This document shows, one piece after another, positions 1 to 8,262 of a stretch of 64,000 nucleotides of DNA. The stretch is from Streptomyces sp. ISL-100 (GTDB lineage Bacteria > Actinomycetota > Actinomycetes > Streptomycetales > Streptomycetaceae). Positions within the stretch are counted from its first letter, which is position 1; the number at the start of each line of letters is the position of its first letter. A program made the position numbers and the translations under genes. Location of the stretch: assembly GCF_018614615.1 (NCBI RefSeq), contig NZ_JAGGOK010000050.1:62001-126000 (forward strand), read 5' to 3'. The notes beneath the pieces are model-generated. The model searched no databases and was not told the origin of the DNA. It was given only the letters and a program-made list of their open reading frames with translations.

Positions 1-437
1 GGACGGACGGCGCCGCTGTCCCCAAGGCGCTGGCCGAGGCGCTCGCCGAGGAGGAGAAAGCCGCACAGCGCGAGGCCCAGCAGCCGCTGAGCGACACCGA
101 GCAGCTCGTCGCCGGCGCCTGGCAGCAGGTGCTCGGCCGCACGGTCGGCCACGGCGAGAGCTTCTTCGATGCGGGCGGCAACTCGCTGCTGCTCATCCGG
201 CTGCGCGACCGGCTGCGGACGGCGTTGGAGTGCGAGGTCGACGTGGTCGACCTGTTCCGGCACTCCACCGTGCGCGCCATGGCGGCCTTCCTGGGAAAGG
301 GCACCGGCGGCAGGGACGGGGCCGGGGCCCCGCCCGTCCCGGTCACCGCCACCGGCGCGGAGGAGCGCGGCCAGGCCCGGCTGCGCGCCATGCGCGCCCG
401 GACGACCAGGGAGCGCACCCCGGGGCGGTCGCGATGA
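1..437 (+). CDS. NRPS carrier-protein (PCP) terminus, partial
   Basis: The reading frame is open from the window edge (first full codon at 3) to TGA at 435-437, so this is only the C-terminal end of a larger protein. It contains one peptidyl carrier domain: the helix-1 segment FFDAGGNSLLLIRL carries the phosphopantetheine-attachment Ser (codon 183-185), followed by the usual DLFRHSTVRAMAAFL helix. After the domain there is a Gly/Ala/Arg-rich tail of about 45 residues. A carrier protein holds an aminoacyl or peptidyl thioester for nonribosomal assembly. What lies upstream (A, C or another domain) cannot be seen. The stop overlaps the next start in ATGA (434-437), so the genes are translationally coupled. 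Confidence 0.88.
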   Translation, partial: TDGAAVPKALAEALAEEEKAAQREAQQPLSDTEQLVAGAWQQVLGRTVGHGESFFDAGGNSLLLIRLRDRLRTALECEVDVVDLFRHSTVRAMAAFLGKGTGGRDGAGAPPVPVTATGAEERGQARLRAMRARTTRERTPGRSR

Positions 438-844
438 CGCCGAACCGCACGCTCGCGCCGGCACAGGCGCTCGTCCTGCGGCAGGGATACGCCGCCGACC
501 GCGCGGCCACCGTCGGCGCGGACCGGACTGCGGCGGGCCTCCCACACACGGCAGCCCGCCGCGCCCGACGGCGCGCCATCGGGCGGCACGCAGACGGCTT
601 GTGCGTCGAACTGGCCGTCGAGCAAGGGGAGTTCCCGCGCCCGGACGATCTGCCCGACCGTGCTGCCGGGCGGTCCAACCCGGCCGCAGACAGCGACCGC
701 CGCGTCCCGCACGCGCGCGCAGAGCAGCCCGAAGTCCGGTTCCGGCACTGCCCGGCGGCCGACGCTGTGGCGCGGCGCGGGCGCCCGGCCGGCGGCGGTC
801 TCGTGGAGAAGCTGGAACGTACATGGATATCGAGGAAGCGATGA
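434..844 (+). CDS. Small Arg-rich hypothetical protein in NRPS operon
   Basis: 136 residues, starting at the ATG that overlaps the preceding stop (ATGA) and ending 22 nt inside the next gene. I do not recognise the family. The product is rich in Arg, Ala and Pro and lacks a membrane segment, signal peptide or clear catalytic motif. Codons in this frame keep the strong third-position GC typical of Streptomyces genes, and overlaps at both ends suggest real translation. It could instead be a degraded remnant between the carrier gene and the adenylation gene, because the residue pattern is poorly ordered. Function unknown. Confidence 0.5.
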   Translation: MTPNRTLAPAQALVLRQGYAADRAATVGADRTAAGLPHTAARRARRRAIGRHADGLCVELAVEQGEFPRPDDLPDRAAGRSNPAADSDRRVPHARAEQPEVRFRHCPAADAVARRGRPAGGGLVEKLERTWISRKR

Positions 845-2451
845 CCCCCGACACCGATACCGACACAGTCCCCCTCCCTCACCGCACGATGTACCAGTGG
901 TTCGAGGAATCCGCCCTGCGCCTGCCGGACCACCCCGCGCTGGAGATCCGCGACGAAGTCCTGACCTACGCCGAGCTGCGCCGCCTCGCCCTCACCCTCG
1001 CCGCCCGCATCGTGCACAAGCACGGCGGGCTGCCCGACCGGGTCGCTCTGGCCGCCGCCCGTTCGGTGGGCGCGTACGCCGGGTACCTGGCGATCCAGCG
1101 GCTCGGCGCGGCCGTGGTGCCGCTGAACCCGGACTACCCGCAGCAGCGCAACCTCGACATCGCCCAGCGCGCCGGGGTCACCGTCGCTCTCGTGGACGAC
1201 CGGTCCGCCGGTCTGTTCGGCCTGCTCCCCGAGCGTCACCGGCCGACGGTGCTTGAGCTGGGTGAGGACGAGCGCGCCGACCCGGAGCTGCTGGAGGGCG
1301 CGCTGGAGGAGACGCTGCCGCCGGTCCCCGCCGACCTCGAACGCGAGGCGTACATCCTGTTCACCTCGGGGTCGACCGGCCAGCCCAAGGGCGTACCGAT
1401 CCTGCACCGCCACCTCTCGCCGTACCTCGAACACAACATCCCGCGGTACGAGATCGCGCCCGGCAGCCGCCTCACCCAGTCCTTCGGCCTGACCTTCGAC
1501 GCGCACGCCTTCGACCTCTTCGCGACCTGGGGCGGCGGCGGCACCCTGGTCGTCCCGATGGCGGCCGACCTTTATACGCCGGTCGACTTCACCGTGGAGC
1601 GGAAGCTGACCCACTGGTTCTCGGTGCCGTCGGTGGTGCGTGAGGCACATCGGCTCGGGAATCTCCCGCTGGGACGCTGCGTAACGCTGAAGCACAGCAT
1701 GTTCGGCGCCGAGCCGGTCACCGCTGAGCATGCCGCGCTGTGGCGCGAGGTGGCTCCGTACTCGCAGATCCACAATGTGTACGGTCCGACCGAGCTGGCC
1801 ATCTGCTGCGCCAATCACCGCCTGACCGGGCCGAGTTCGGACTGGCCCGAGTTCACCGGCGGCACGGTGCCGATCGGCACGATGTACCCGGACACGGAGG
1901 GCGTCCTGCTCGACGAGGACGGACTGCCCGCCGACGAGGGTGAGTTGTGCGTACGCGGCCCACAGCGGTTCGACGGGTACCTCGACCCGCGCGAGAACAC
2001 CGGCCGGTTCCTCTCGTACGAGGAAGGCGGCCGGGCCACCGTGTACGACGGCGCCGCTCCGCTCACCGACCGCCACTGGTACCGCACCGGTGACCGGGTC
2101 CGCCGCGAGGGCGGGCTCATGGTGCACTGCGGCCGACTCGACCAGCAGGTCAAGATCCGCGGCCACCGCGTGGAGATCGGCGAGGTGGAGGCCGTCCTGC
2201 GCCGCCATCCCGCCGTCGTCGACGTCGCCGTGGTCGCGCTCCCGACGGCGGAGGGCGAGACCGAGCTGGTCGCCGCCTACGCGGGCCGGGAGACGGACGT
2301 GGCGCGGTTCGACGCGTGGCTGCGCGAGCAGGTCCCGCTGCACATGGTGCCCGCGCGGATCAAGCGGCTGGACGGCCTGCCGCTCAACGACAACGGAAAG
2401 ACGGACCGCAAAGCACTGGCGCGGATCCTCGGCACCCCGGAGGGGTCATGA
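823..2451 (+). CDS. Stand-alone amino-acid adenylation enzyme (NRPS A domain)
   Basis: 542 residues with the full order of adenylation motifs: A3 LFTSGSTGQPKG, A5 NVYGPTELAICC, A7 YRTGD, A8 GRLDQQVKIRGHRVEIGEVE and the A10 Lys in NDNGKTDRK. There is no carrier or condensation domain, so it should load a substrate in trans, possibly onto the carrier encoded just upstream. Reading the specificity pocket by eye against PheA gives D-A-F-F-S-F-V-I-C-K, which I cannot assign to an amino acid. The start at 823 is preferred over ATG 841 because a GGAA lies 5 nt upstream, while the GAGGAA before 841 is too close to serve it. The stop overlaps the next start (ATGA). Confidence 0.9.
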   Translation: MDIEEAMTPDTDTDTVPLPHRTMYQWFEESALRLPDHPALEIRDEVLTYAELRRLALTLAARIVHKHGGLPDRVALAAARSVGAYAGYLAIQRLGAAVVPLNPDYPQQRNLDIAQRAGVTVALVDDRSAGLFGLLPERHRPTVLELGEDERADPELLEGALEETLPPVPADLEREAYILFTSGSTGQPKGVPILHRHLSPYLEHNIPRYEIAPGSRLTQSFGLTFDAHAFDLFATWGGGGTLVVPMAADLYTPVDFTVERKLTHWFSVPSVVREAHRLGNLPLGRCVTLKHSMFGAEPVTAEHAALWREVAPYSQIHNVYGPTELAICCANHRLTGPSSDWPEFTGGTVPIGTMYPDTEGVLLDEDGLPADEGELCVRGPQRFDGYLDPRENTGRFLSYEEGGRATVYDGAAPLTDRHWYRTGDRVRREGGLMVHCGRLDQQVKIRGHRVEIGEVEAVLRRHPAVVDVAVVALPTAEGETELVAAYAGRETDVARFDAWLREQVPLHMVPARIKRLDGLPLNDNGKTDRKALARILGTPEGS

Positions 2452-5015
2452 CTGACGCGACCGAGCTGAACCTGGGCCTGGGCCTGGACCACTGGCGCAC
2501 CGAACTGGCCGGGCTCGAACCCCTGGAGCTGCCGGCCGACCGCCCGCGCCCCTCCGTGCGCGAGCCCGGTACGGCCCGTCACACCCGCACCGTCCCGGCC
2601 GGTACGGCGGACGCCCTGCGCAAGGCCGCGGCCGGATACGGCGCGCCGCTGCCGGTCGTGCTGCTCGCGGCGTACCAGCTGCTGCTGGGCCGCTGGAGCC
2701 GTCGGCAGGACGTTGCCGTCGGCACGCCGATATCGGGCGAACTCGCGGTCGTACGGACCGACCTGGCGGCAGCTGCGACCTTCGGGGACCTGGTGGCGCG
2801 GGTCGGTGCGGCGGTGCGCGCGGCTCAGGCGCGGGAGGCGCTGCCGTTCCATGACCTCGTCGCCGCCCTCGTGCCGGAGCCGGTCAGCAGCCACCACCCC
2901 CTGGTGCAGGCGCTGTTCGCCGCCTCGGATGCCGAGCTTCCCGCCCCGGTCGGCAGTTGCCCGCCCGACCTGGCGCTGGTCTTCGCGGACCGGGGGGAGT
3001 CGGAGATCGACGTCCACGTCGACTTCAGCACCGCCCTGTTCGACGAGGGGACCGCCGAGCGGTTCGCCGGAAACTACCTGACCCTGCTCGCCGCCGTCGC
3101 GGAGCGCCCCGGCGACCCCGCGCTGAACGCCCTCGACATCCTCGACGGGCCCGAGCGGAGCCTGCTGCTCACCGAGTGGGGCGTGCGCCCCGCCGAGTTC
3201 CCGACCGGGCGCGGGGTCGCGGAGCTGGTGGCTGAGCAGGCTGGGCAGAGCCCCGACGCTGTCGCGGTCGTCTTCGGGGACGAGGAAGTGACGTACGGCG
3301 GGCTCAACGTCCGCGCCAACCGGCTGGCTCACCACCTCCGCTCCCTCGGCGTCGCGCCGGACGTCCCGGTCGGCGTCTGCCTGGAGCGCGGCCCCGAGCT
3401 GATCGTCGCGCTGCTCGCGGTGCTGAAGGCGGGCGGGGCGTACGTACCGCTCGACCCCGAACACCCGGTGGACCGCCTTGACTTCGTCCTGCGCGACACC
3501 GCCGCGCCCGTCGTCGTCACGCAGGAGTCCCTGCGCGGCCGGCTCGCGGGGGAGGGCCGGGTGCTCGTCGCCGTCGACACCGACCGCGAGACGGTCGCCG
3601 CGCGCAGCGCGGCGGACCCCGCGCCGGCCCCCGCCGCCGGGCCGGACGATCTGGCGTACGTCCTCTACACGTCCGGGTCCACCGGCACCCCCAAGGGCGT
3701 CGCCATCACGCTCGGTTCGCTGGTCAACCTGCTCTTCGCGATGCGGGAGATCTTCCCGGCGCCCGCGAGCGACCGGGTCCTGTTCACCACGTCAGCGACC
3801 TTCGACATCGCGAACGTCGAGGTGTTCCTGCCGCTGATCACCGGCGGCCGGAACATCGTCGCCGACCGCGAGCAGGTCCACACCCCGCGCGCGCTGGCCG
3901 CCCTCGTCGACCGGCACGACGTCACTCTCGTGCAGGCCACCCCGTCGGCCTGGCGGCCGCTGCTTGACGCCCTCGGCGACCGGCCCGAGCCGCGCGAACT
4001 CACCATCTTCACCGCCGGTGAGGCGCTGCCCGCAGACCTGGCCGCGAAGATGCTGCGCGCGGGCCGCCGCGTCGTCAACGGGTACGGCCCGACGGAGACC
4101 ACCATCTACGCGACGGTCGCCGAGATCCGCGACGCGGCCGGCCCCGTCCCGATCGGCCGCCCCACGCCGAACACCGAGGTGTACGTCGTGGACGAGGCCG
4201 ACCGCCCGGTGCCCGTCGGCGTACCCGGCGAACTGCTCATCGGCGGCAAGGGCGTCGCCCGCGGCTACCTGGGCCGCCCGGAGCTCACCGGCGAGCGCTT
4301 CACCGCCCACCCCTTCCCGGCGTACGCCGCCGACGGGCCCGAGGCACGCGTGTACCGGACCGGAGACCTCGTGCGGTGGCTGCCGGACGGGAACCTGGAG
4401 TTCCTGGGCCGCCTGGACCACCAGGTGAAGGTGCGCGGCTTCCGCATCGAGCTCGGGGAGATCGAGTCGGCGCTCCTCGCCCACGAGGACGTGGCCTCCT
4501 GTGTGGTGACCGTCCGCGAGGACGTCCCCGGCGGCGTACCGGGCGAGAAGGCGCTCGTCGCGTACTGCGTGCCGGCGGACGGCCGCACGCTGAGCGTCGG
4601 CGCCCTGCGCGACTGGTGCGGACGCGGGCTGCCCGGCTACATGGTGCCCGGCGCCTTCGTCTTCCTCGACCGGCTGCCGCTGACCACCAGCGGCAAGACG
4701 GACCGCACCGCGCTGCCCGCCCCGGACGGCGAACGGACCGGGATGGACGCCGAGTTCGTGCTGCCCCGCACCCCCGCCGAGCGCGCAGTCGCCCGTATCT
4801 GGGCCGAGGCGCTGTGGGCCGACGAGGTCGGCGCCCACGACGACTTCTTCGAGCTCGGAGGCGACTCGCTGACCGCGACGCGGGTGGCCCTGCGGCTCCA
4901 GGAGGAGTTCGGCCTGGAGATCCCGGTGCGGGTGCTGTTCACCTGCTCAACCGTCGAAACGCTCGCCAAGGCGCTGACCACCGCGCGCCGCGCGGGGGGA
5001 TTCACGGCCGCCTGA
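2448..5015 (+). CDS. NRPS module: eroded C domain, A, PCP
   Basis: 855 residues. Residues ~1-240 match only the second lobe of a condensation domain (starting at ELAGLEPLELPADRPRP); the lobe bearing HHxxxDG is absent and the loop around the FVNT motif is shortened. Residues ~255-770 are a complete adenylation domain (LYTSGSTGTPKG, NGYGPTETTIYA, YRTGDLV, the GRLDHQVKVRGFRIELGEIE region, final Lys in TTSGKTDR). Residues ~780-850 are a PCP with Ser807 in ELGGDSLTATR. By-eye pocket code is D-I-V-Q-F-A-G-I-Y-K, unassigned. There is no thioesterase, so release must occur otherwise or outside the window. The ATG at 2448 overlaps the previous stop. The following 166 nt hold no gene. Confidence 0.92.
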   Translation: MTDATELNLGLGLDHWRTELAGLEPLELPADRPRPSVREPGTARHTRTVPAGTADALRKAAAGYGAPLPVVLLAAYQLLLGRWSRRQDVAVGTPISGELAVVRTDLAAAATFGDLVARVGAAVRAAQAREALPFHDLVAALVPEPVSSHHPLVQALFAASDAELPAPVGSCPPDLALVFADRGESEIDVHVDFSTALFDEGTAERFAGNYLTLLAAVAERPGDPALNALDILDGPERSLLLTEWGVRPAEFPTGRGVAELVAEQAGQSPDAVAVVFGDEEVTYGGLNVRANRLAHHLRSLGVAPDVPVGVCLERGPELIVALLAVLKAGGAYVPLDPEHPVDRLDFVLRDTAAPVVVTQESLRGRLAGEGRVLVAVDTDRETVAARSAADPAPAPAAGPDDLAYVLYTSGSTGTPKGVAITLGSLVNLLFAMREIFPAPASDRVLFTTSATFDIANVEVFLPLITGGRNIVADREQVHTPRALAALVDRHDVTLVQATPSAWRPLLDALGDRPEPRELTIFTAGEALPADLAAKMLRAGRRVVNGYGPTETTIYATVAEIRDAAGPVPIGRPTPNTEVYVVDEADRPVPVGVPGELLIGGKGVARGYLGRPELTGERFTAHPFPAYAADGPEARVYRTGDLVRWLPDGNLEFLGRLDHQVKVRGFRIELGEIESALLAHEDVASCVVTVREDVPGGVPGEKALVAYCVPADGRTLSVGALRDWCGRGLPGYMVPGAFVFLDRLPLTTSGKTDRTALPAPDGERTGMDAEFVLPRTPAERAVARIWAEALWADEVGAHDDFFELGGDSLTATRVALRLQEEFGLEIPVRVLFTCSTVETLAKALTTARRAGGFTAA

Positions 5016-5181
5016 TCCGTCGCCGTACGCCCAGCGGACTGTCACCCGACGACAGCCCGCAGGACCGGCACGCCCCTTTTCCTCGACCACTGCCCGACAT
5101 CGCCCGACATCCACCCGTACGTCCACGCGCCTCGGCGCAGGCCCCTGCCCCGCACGGGCCCCGGAACACAGAGGTTGACCC

Positions 5182-6438
5182 ATGAGTGACAAGCCGGTGC
5201 TTCTCGTCGTCTACGACACGGGGAGCCTCGCACCGACCCGGCTGGCGGAAGCCGCCCGGGACAACGGCTGCTCGCTGGTCTTCGTGACGGCGGGCACCGA
5301 CCACGCGCGGGAGATGATCCCCACGCTGGAGACGGTCGGTTCCGTGGTGGACGCCGCGGGCCGCACCGAGGCGGAGCTGCTGGACGCGCTGCGGGCGCTC
5401 GCCCCGGCGGGCATCATCACCTTCAGCGAGTTCCAGATCGCGCGCACCGTCCGGCTCGCCGAGGCGCTCGGCCTGCGCTACCACCGGTCCGCCGACGTCG
5501 ACGCGATCACGCACAAGGACCTCCAGCGGCAGCGCTTCGCCGAGGCGGGCGTCGACAGCGTCCGCTTCCGTACGATCAGCGCGCCCGAGCAGGCCGACGA
5601 GGCGATCGCGTACGTCGGACTGCCCGCCATCATCAAGCCGGTGATCGGCGCGTCCAGCCGCAACACCCAGGCCGTGACGACGCCGGAGGAGTGCCACGCC
5701 GCCCTGGCGCAGATGTTCTCGGGCGACGGCGAGGGCCAAGGCGGCCCCACCGAGACCGCCGTGATGCTGGAGGAGCTGCTGGTCGGCCGGGACACCCCGG
5801 CCCCCTGGGGCGACTACATCGCGGTCGACTGCGTCGCCGACGGCGACGACGTCCGCCCGGTGTTCGTGACCAGCAAGTTCGCGCTGGCCGAGCCGTTCCG
5901 CGAGCGCGGCGGATACGGCGGCTTCTCCGTCGTGCCCCAGGACGAGGAGCGCGCCGTACGGGACCTGGCGTGCCGCGCCGTACGCGCCCTGAACATCCAC
6001 GGCGTCGCCGACGTAGAGATCAAGCTGACCGCCGAAGGCCCCCGGGTCATCGAGGTCAACGGCCGCCTCGGCGCCTGGGTCGACGACCTCGCGGTCCGCT
6101 CGGGCACCTCCGACCCCGCGTACGTGGCGGTCGCCGCCGCGCTGGGCCGCCCGTACGAGACGCCCGAGGTCAAGCAGGACGGGCCGATCGCCTTCCACTA
6201 CCTGATCGTGCCCCCCGTCGGCGCCCGCAGGGTGGCGTCGATCCGCAACGTCTCCGCCCTGCGCCGCCTCCCGAACGTGGACCGCGTCACAGTGCTGGCC
6301 GAGCCGGGCGCCCCCGCGGACTGGCGCATCGGCGCGCGCGGCAACACGGCGGCCGTCATCGGCTCCGCCGCGAACCACCGGGAACTGGCCGCGACCGTCG
6401 CCGCCATCGAGAACGTGGACTGGATCACCTATGAGTGA
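5182..6438 (+). CDS. ATP-grasp ligase
   Basis: 418 residues with an ATP-grasp layout: an N-terminal pre-grasp domain (~1-110), a nucleotide-binding lobe with GLPAIIKPVIGASSRNT (~147-165), and the metal/ATP site near the C-terminus with VADVEIKLTAEGPRVIEVNGR (acidic E-x-N). Such enzymes join a carboxylate to an amine or other nucleophile through an acyl-phosphate. In an NRPS cluster without a visible thioesterase it is a candidate for amide bond formation or product release, but the substrate is unknown. GAGG precedes the ATG by 8 nt. The 3' end overlaps the HAD gene by 8 nt, placing it in one operon. It is not the microviridin/graspetide subtype as far as I can tell. Confidence 0.85.
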   Translation: MSDKPVLLVVYDTGSLAPTRLAEAARDNGCSLVFVTAGTDHAREMIPTLETVGSVVDAAGRTEAELLDALRALAPAGIITFSEFQIARTVRLAEALGLRYHRSADVDAITHKDLQRQRFAEAGVDSVRFRTISAPEQADEAIAYVGLPAIIKPVIGASSRNTQAVTTPEECHAALAQMFSGDGEGQGGPTETAVMLEELLVGRDTPAPWGDYIAVDCVADGDDVRPVFVTSKFALAEPFRERGGYGGFSVVPQDEERAVRDLACRAVRALNIHGVADVEIKLTAEGPRVIEVNGRLGAWVDDLAVRSGTSDPAYVAVAAALGRPYETPEVKQDGPIAFHYLIVPPVGARRVASIRNVSALRRLPNVDRVTVLAEPGAPADWRIGARGNTAAVIGSAANHRELAATVAAIENVDWITYE

Positions 6439-7132
6439 GTTCGTCATCTTCGACCTGGACGGCGTCCTGGTCGACACCCAGGACGCCGAGAACGGCGGGC
6501 TCGCGTACATCGGCGAGCTGATGGGTCTTCACCTGACCAAGGAGCGGCGGGACGAGCTGTTCTCCGGAAAGAAGATGCAGGAATGCATCGACCTGATGGA
6601 GGAGATCTCCGGGGCCGCGCCGCCGGCCGACGCCATGGCGCTCGCGCGCGCCAAGTGCGACGAGCTCATCGGCTCCTGGCTGGAGCCCATCGAGGGGGTC
6701 GCGTACGCCCTTGAGCAGCTGAGCTCGGTCCTCGGCGCCGGGATGTGCGTCGCCTCCAACAGCCCGCCGGAGATCATGGCGAGCCGCCTGGGCAAGTCGG
6801 GCATCCTGCACCACTTCGAGGGGCGGCTCTTCTCGGCGTACGACATCAACGCCTGGAAGCCGGACCCGAAGCTGTTCCTGTGGGCGGCCGCCGAGTGCGG
6901 CGCCGACGTGGACGACTGCGTCGTGGTCGAGGACAGCCCGGTCGGCGTGGACGCCGCGCTCGGCGCCGGCATGCGGGTCCTCCAGTACACCGCCGATCCC
7001 GCCGTCGGCCCGCACCGCGACGGCGCCCTCGCCTTCCCCTCCATGCGTGAACTGCCCCGCCTGGTCCGCGACGCGTACCGGCTCGCGGCCCCCTCCTCGC
7101 TCGCCACCGCCCACCTCGGAGGTACGTCATGA
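6431..7132 (+). CDS. HAD-superfamily phosphatase or phosphomutase
   Basis: 233 residues with all four HAD motifs in order: nucleophile motif I FDLDGVLVDT (residues 7-16), motif II ASNSP (~112), motif III Lys in WKPDPKLF (~142) and motif IV VVEDSPVGV (~160). The helical cap between motifs I and II is the small subfamily IA type, as in beta-phosphoglucomutase and phosphoglycolate phosphatase. It probably dephosphorylates a pathway intermediate. It overlaps the ATP-grasp gene upstream by 8 nt and the next gene by 4 nt (ATGA at 7129), so it belongs to the biosynthetic operon. Confidence 0.88.
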   Translation: MSEFVIFDLDGVLVDTQDAENGGLAYIGELMGLHLTKERRDELFSGKKMQECIDLMEEISGAAPPADAMALARAKCDELIGSWLEPIEGVAYALEQLSSVLGAGMCVASNSPPEIMASRLGKSGILHHFEGRLFSAYDINAWKPDPKLFLWAAAECGADVDDCVVVEDSPVGVDAALGAGMRVLQYTADPAVGPHRDGALAFPSMRELPRLVRDAYRLAAPSSLATAHLGGTS

Positions 7133-8262
7133 ACCAGCCCCGCAAGATCATGATCCTGGGCGCCGGCGACATCGGCCGCCGCGTCTTCCACGAGCTCGCC
7201 CACAGCACGCGCGAGCGCCACATCCAGCTCGTCGGCCGTGACGAGGAAGTGGCCCTGCGCGCCACGAACCTGACCCGCTTCTGCGCCGTGCAGCGCGGCT
7301 ACACCCCCACCGTCAGCCACGCCCTCACGGACCTGACCGACGTGGCGCGCACCGCCGAGCGCATCGCGGCCTTCGCGCCGGACGTCATCTTCCTCGCCGC
7401 CAGTTACCAGTCGTGGTGGGTCATCTCGACGCTGGAGGCGTCCGCCTTCCAGCGGGTGTACGCCGCCAACTACGGCCCGTGGCTGCCGATGCACCTCGTC
7501 CCCGTGATGAAGGCCATGGAGGCCGTCAAGCTCTCCGGCACCGAGGCCGTCGTCGTCAACGCGGCCTACCCCGACGCCGTGCACCCGGCTCTCACCGCGA
7601 TCGGCATGTCCCCCGACATCGGCATCGGCAACGTCGCCAACAACGTCCCCGGCATCACGGCCGCTGCCGCCGACGAGCTCGGCCGCAGCACCGCCGACGT
7701 CGAGGTGCGGCTCGTCGCCCACCACTACGTCTCGCACCGCCTGTCGCGCCACGGCAACAGCGGCCCGGCCGCCATGGGCCTCGGTATCCGTGTCGACGGC
7801 CGCGACGTCACGGCGGAGCTGGACATCGAGGCGCTGCTCAACCGGCTCCCCGGGCAGTACCGCCGCACCGGCGGCATGCCGGGGCAGACCATGACGGCGG
7901 CCTCGGCGCTCAGCGTCCTGGAGCCGCTGGCCGACGGCCGCGACGCCGTTGTCCACGCGCCGGGCGCGGACGGTGCGCTGGGCGGTTTCCCCGTGGCGAT
8001 CGAGTCCGGCAAGTTCCGGCCGCTGCTGCCGGACGGCATGACGGAGGAGCAGGCGCACGCCATCAACGTGTCGGGCCAGGTTCAGGACGGCATCAGCGAG
8101 ATACGCGCGGACGGCACCGTCGTCTTCGAGCCCGCCTCGATGGCCGTCATGACGGAGGAACTCGGTTACGAGTGCGCCGAGATGAAGCTGTCGGAGGCGG
8201 AGGACCGCGCCCAGGAGATCACCGACCGCTTCGCGGCATACCGCGCCCGGACGACGCTGTGA
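7129..8262 (+). CDS. Rossmann-fold NAD(P)-binding protein of unknown reaction
   Basis: 377 residues. The N-terminus has a classic dinucleotide-binding fingerprint (KIMILGAGDIGRRVFHEL), followed by a strand-helix pattern and ...DVIFLAASYQSWW and NYGPWLPMHLVPVM, which recall saccharopine-dehydrogenase-like or lactate/malate-type folds. I cannot assign a substrate. The second half (~200-377) carries no motif I know. It is coupled by ATGA to the HAD gene and by GTGA to the epimerase gene, so it likely performs an oxidoreduction on the peptide precursor or a tailoring step. Confidence 0.72.
   Translation: MNQPRKIMILGAGDIGRRVFHELAHSTRERHIQLVGRDEEVALRATNLTRFCAVQRGYTPTVSHALTDLTDVARTAERIAAFAPDVIFLAASYQSWWVISTLEASAFQRVYAANYGPWLPMHLVPVMKAMEAVKLSGTEAVVVNAAYPDAVHPALTAIGMSPDIGIGNVANNVPGITAAAADELGRSTADVEVRLVAHHYVSHRLSRHGNSGPAAMGLGIRVDGRDVTAELDIEALLNRLPGQYRRTGGMPGQTMTAASALSVLEPLADGRDAVVHAPGADGALGGFPVAIESGKFRPLLPDGMTEEQAHAINVSGQVQDGISEIRADGTVVFEPASMAVMTEELGYECAEMKLSEAEDRAQEITDRFAAYRARTTL

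Noticed and set aside
343..2343. Long minus-strand open frame opposite the adenylation gene
   Set aside because: Antisense shadow of a high-GC gene; low-complexity His/Arg/Val product without any domain.
5182..6438. ATP-grasp gene as a graspetide partner of the AICE peptide/PIMT pair
   Set aside because: It lies 22 kb away in the NRPS operon outside the element and is not of the microviridin type by motif.
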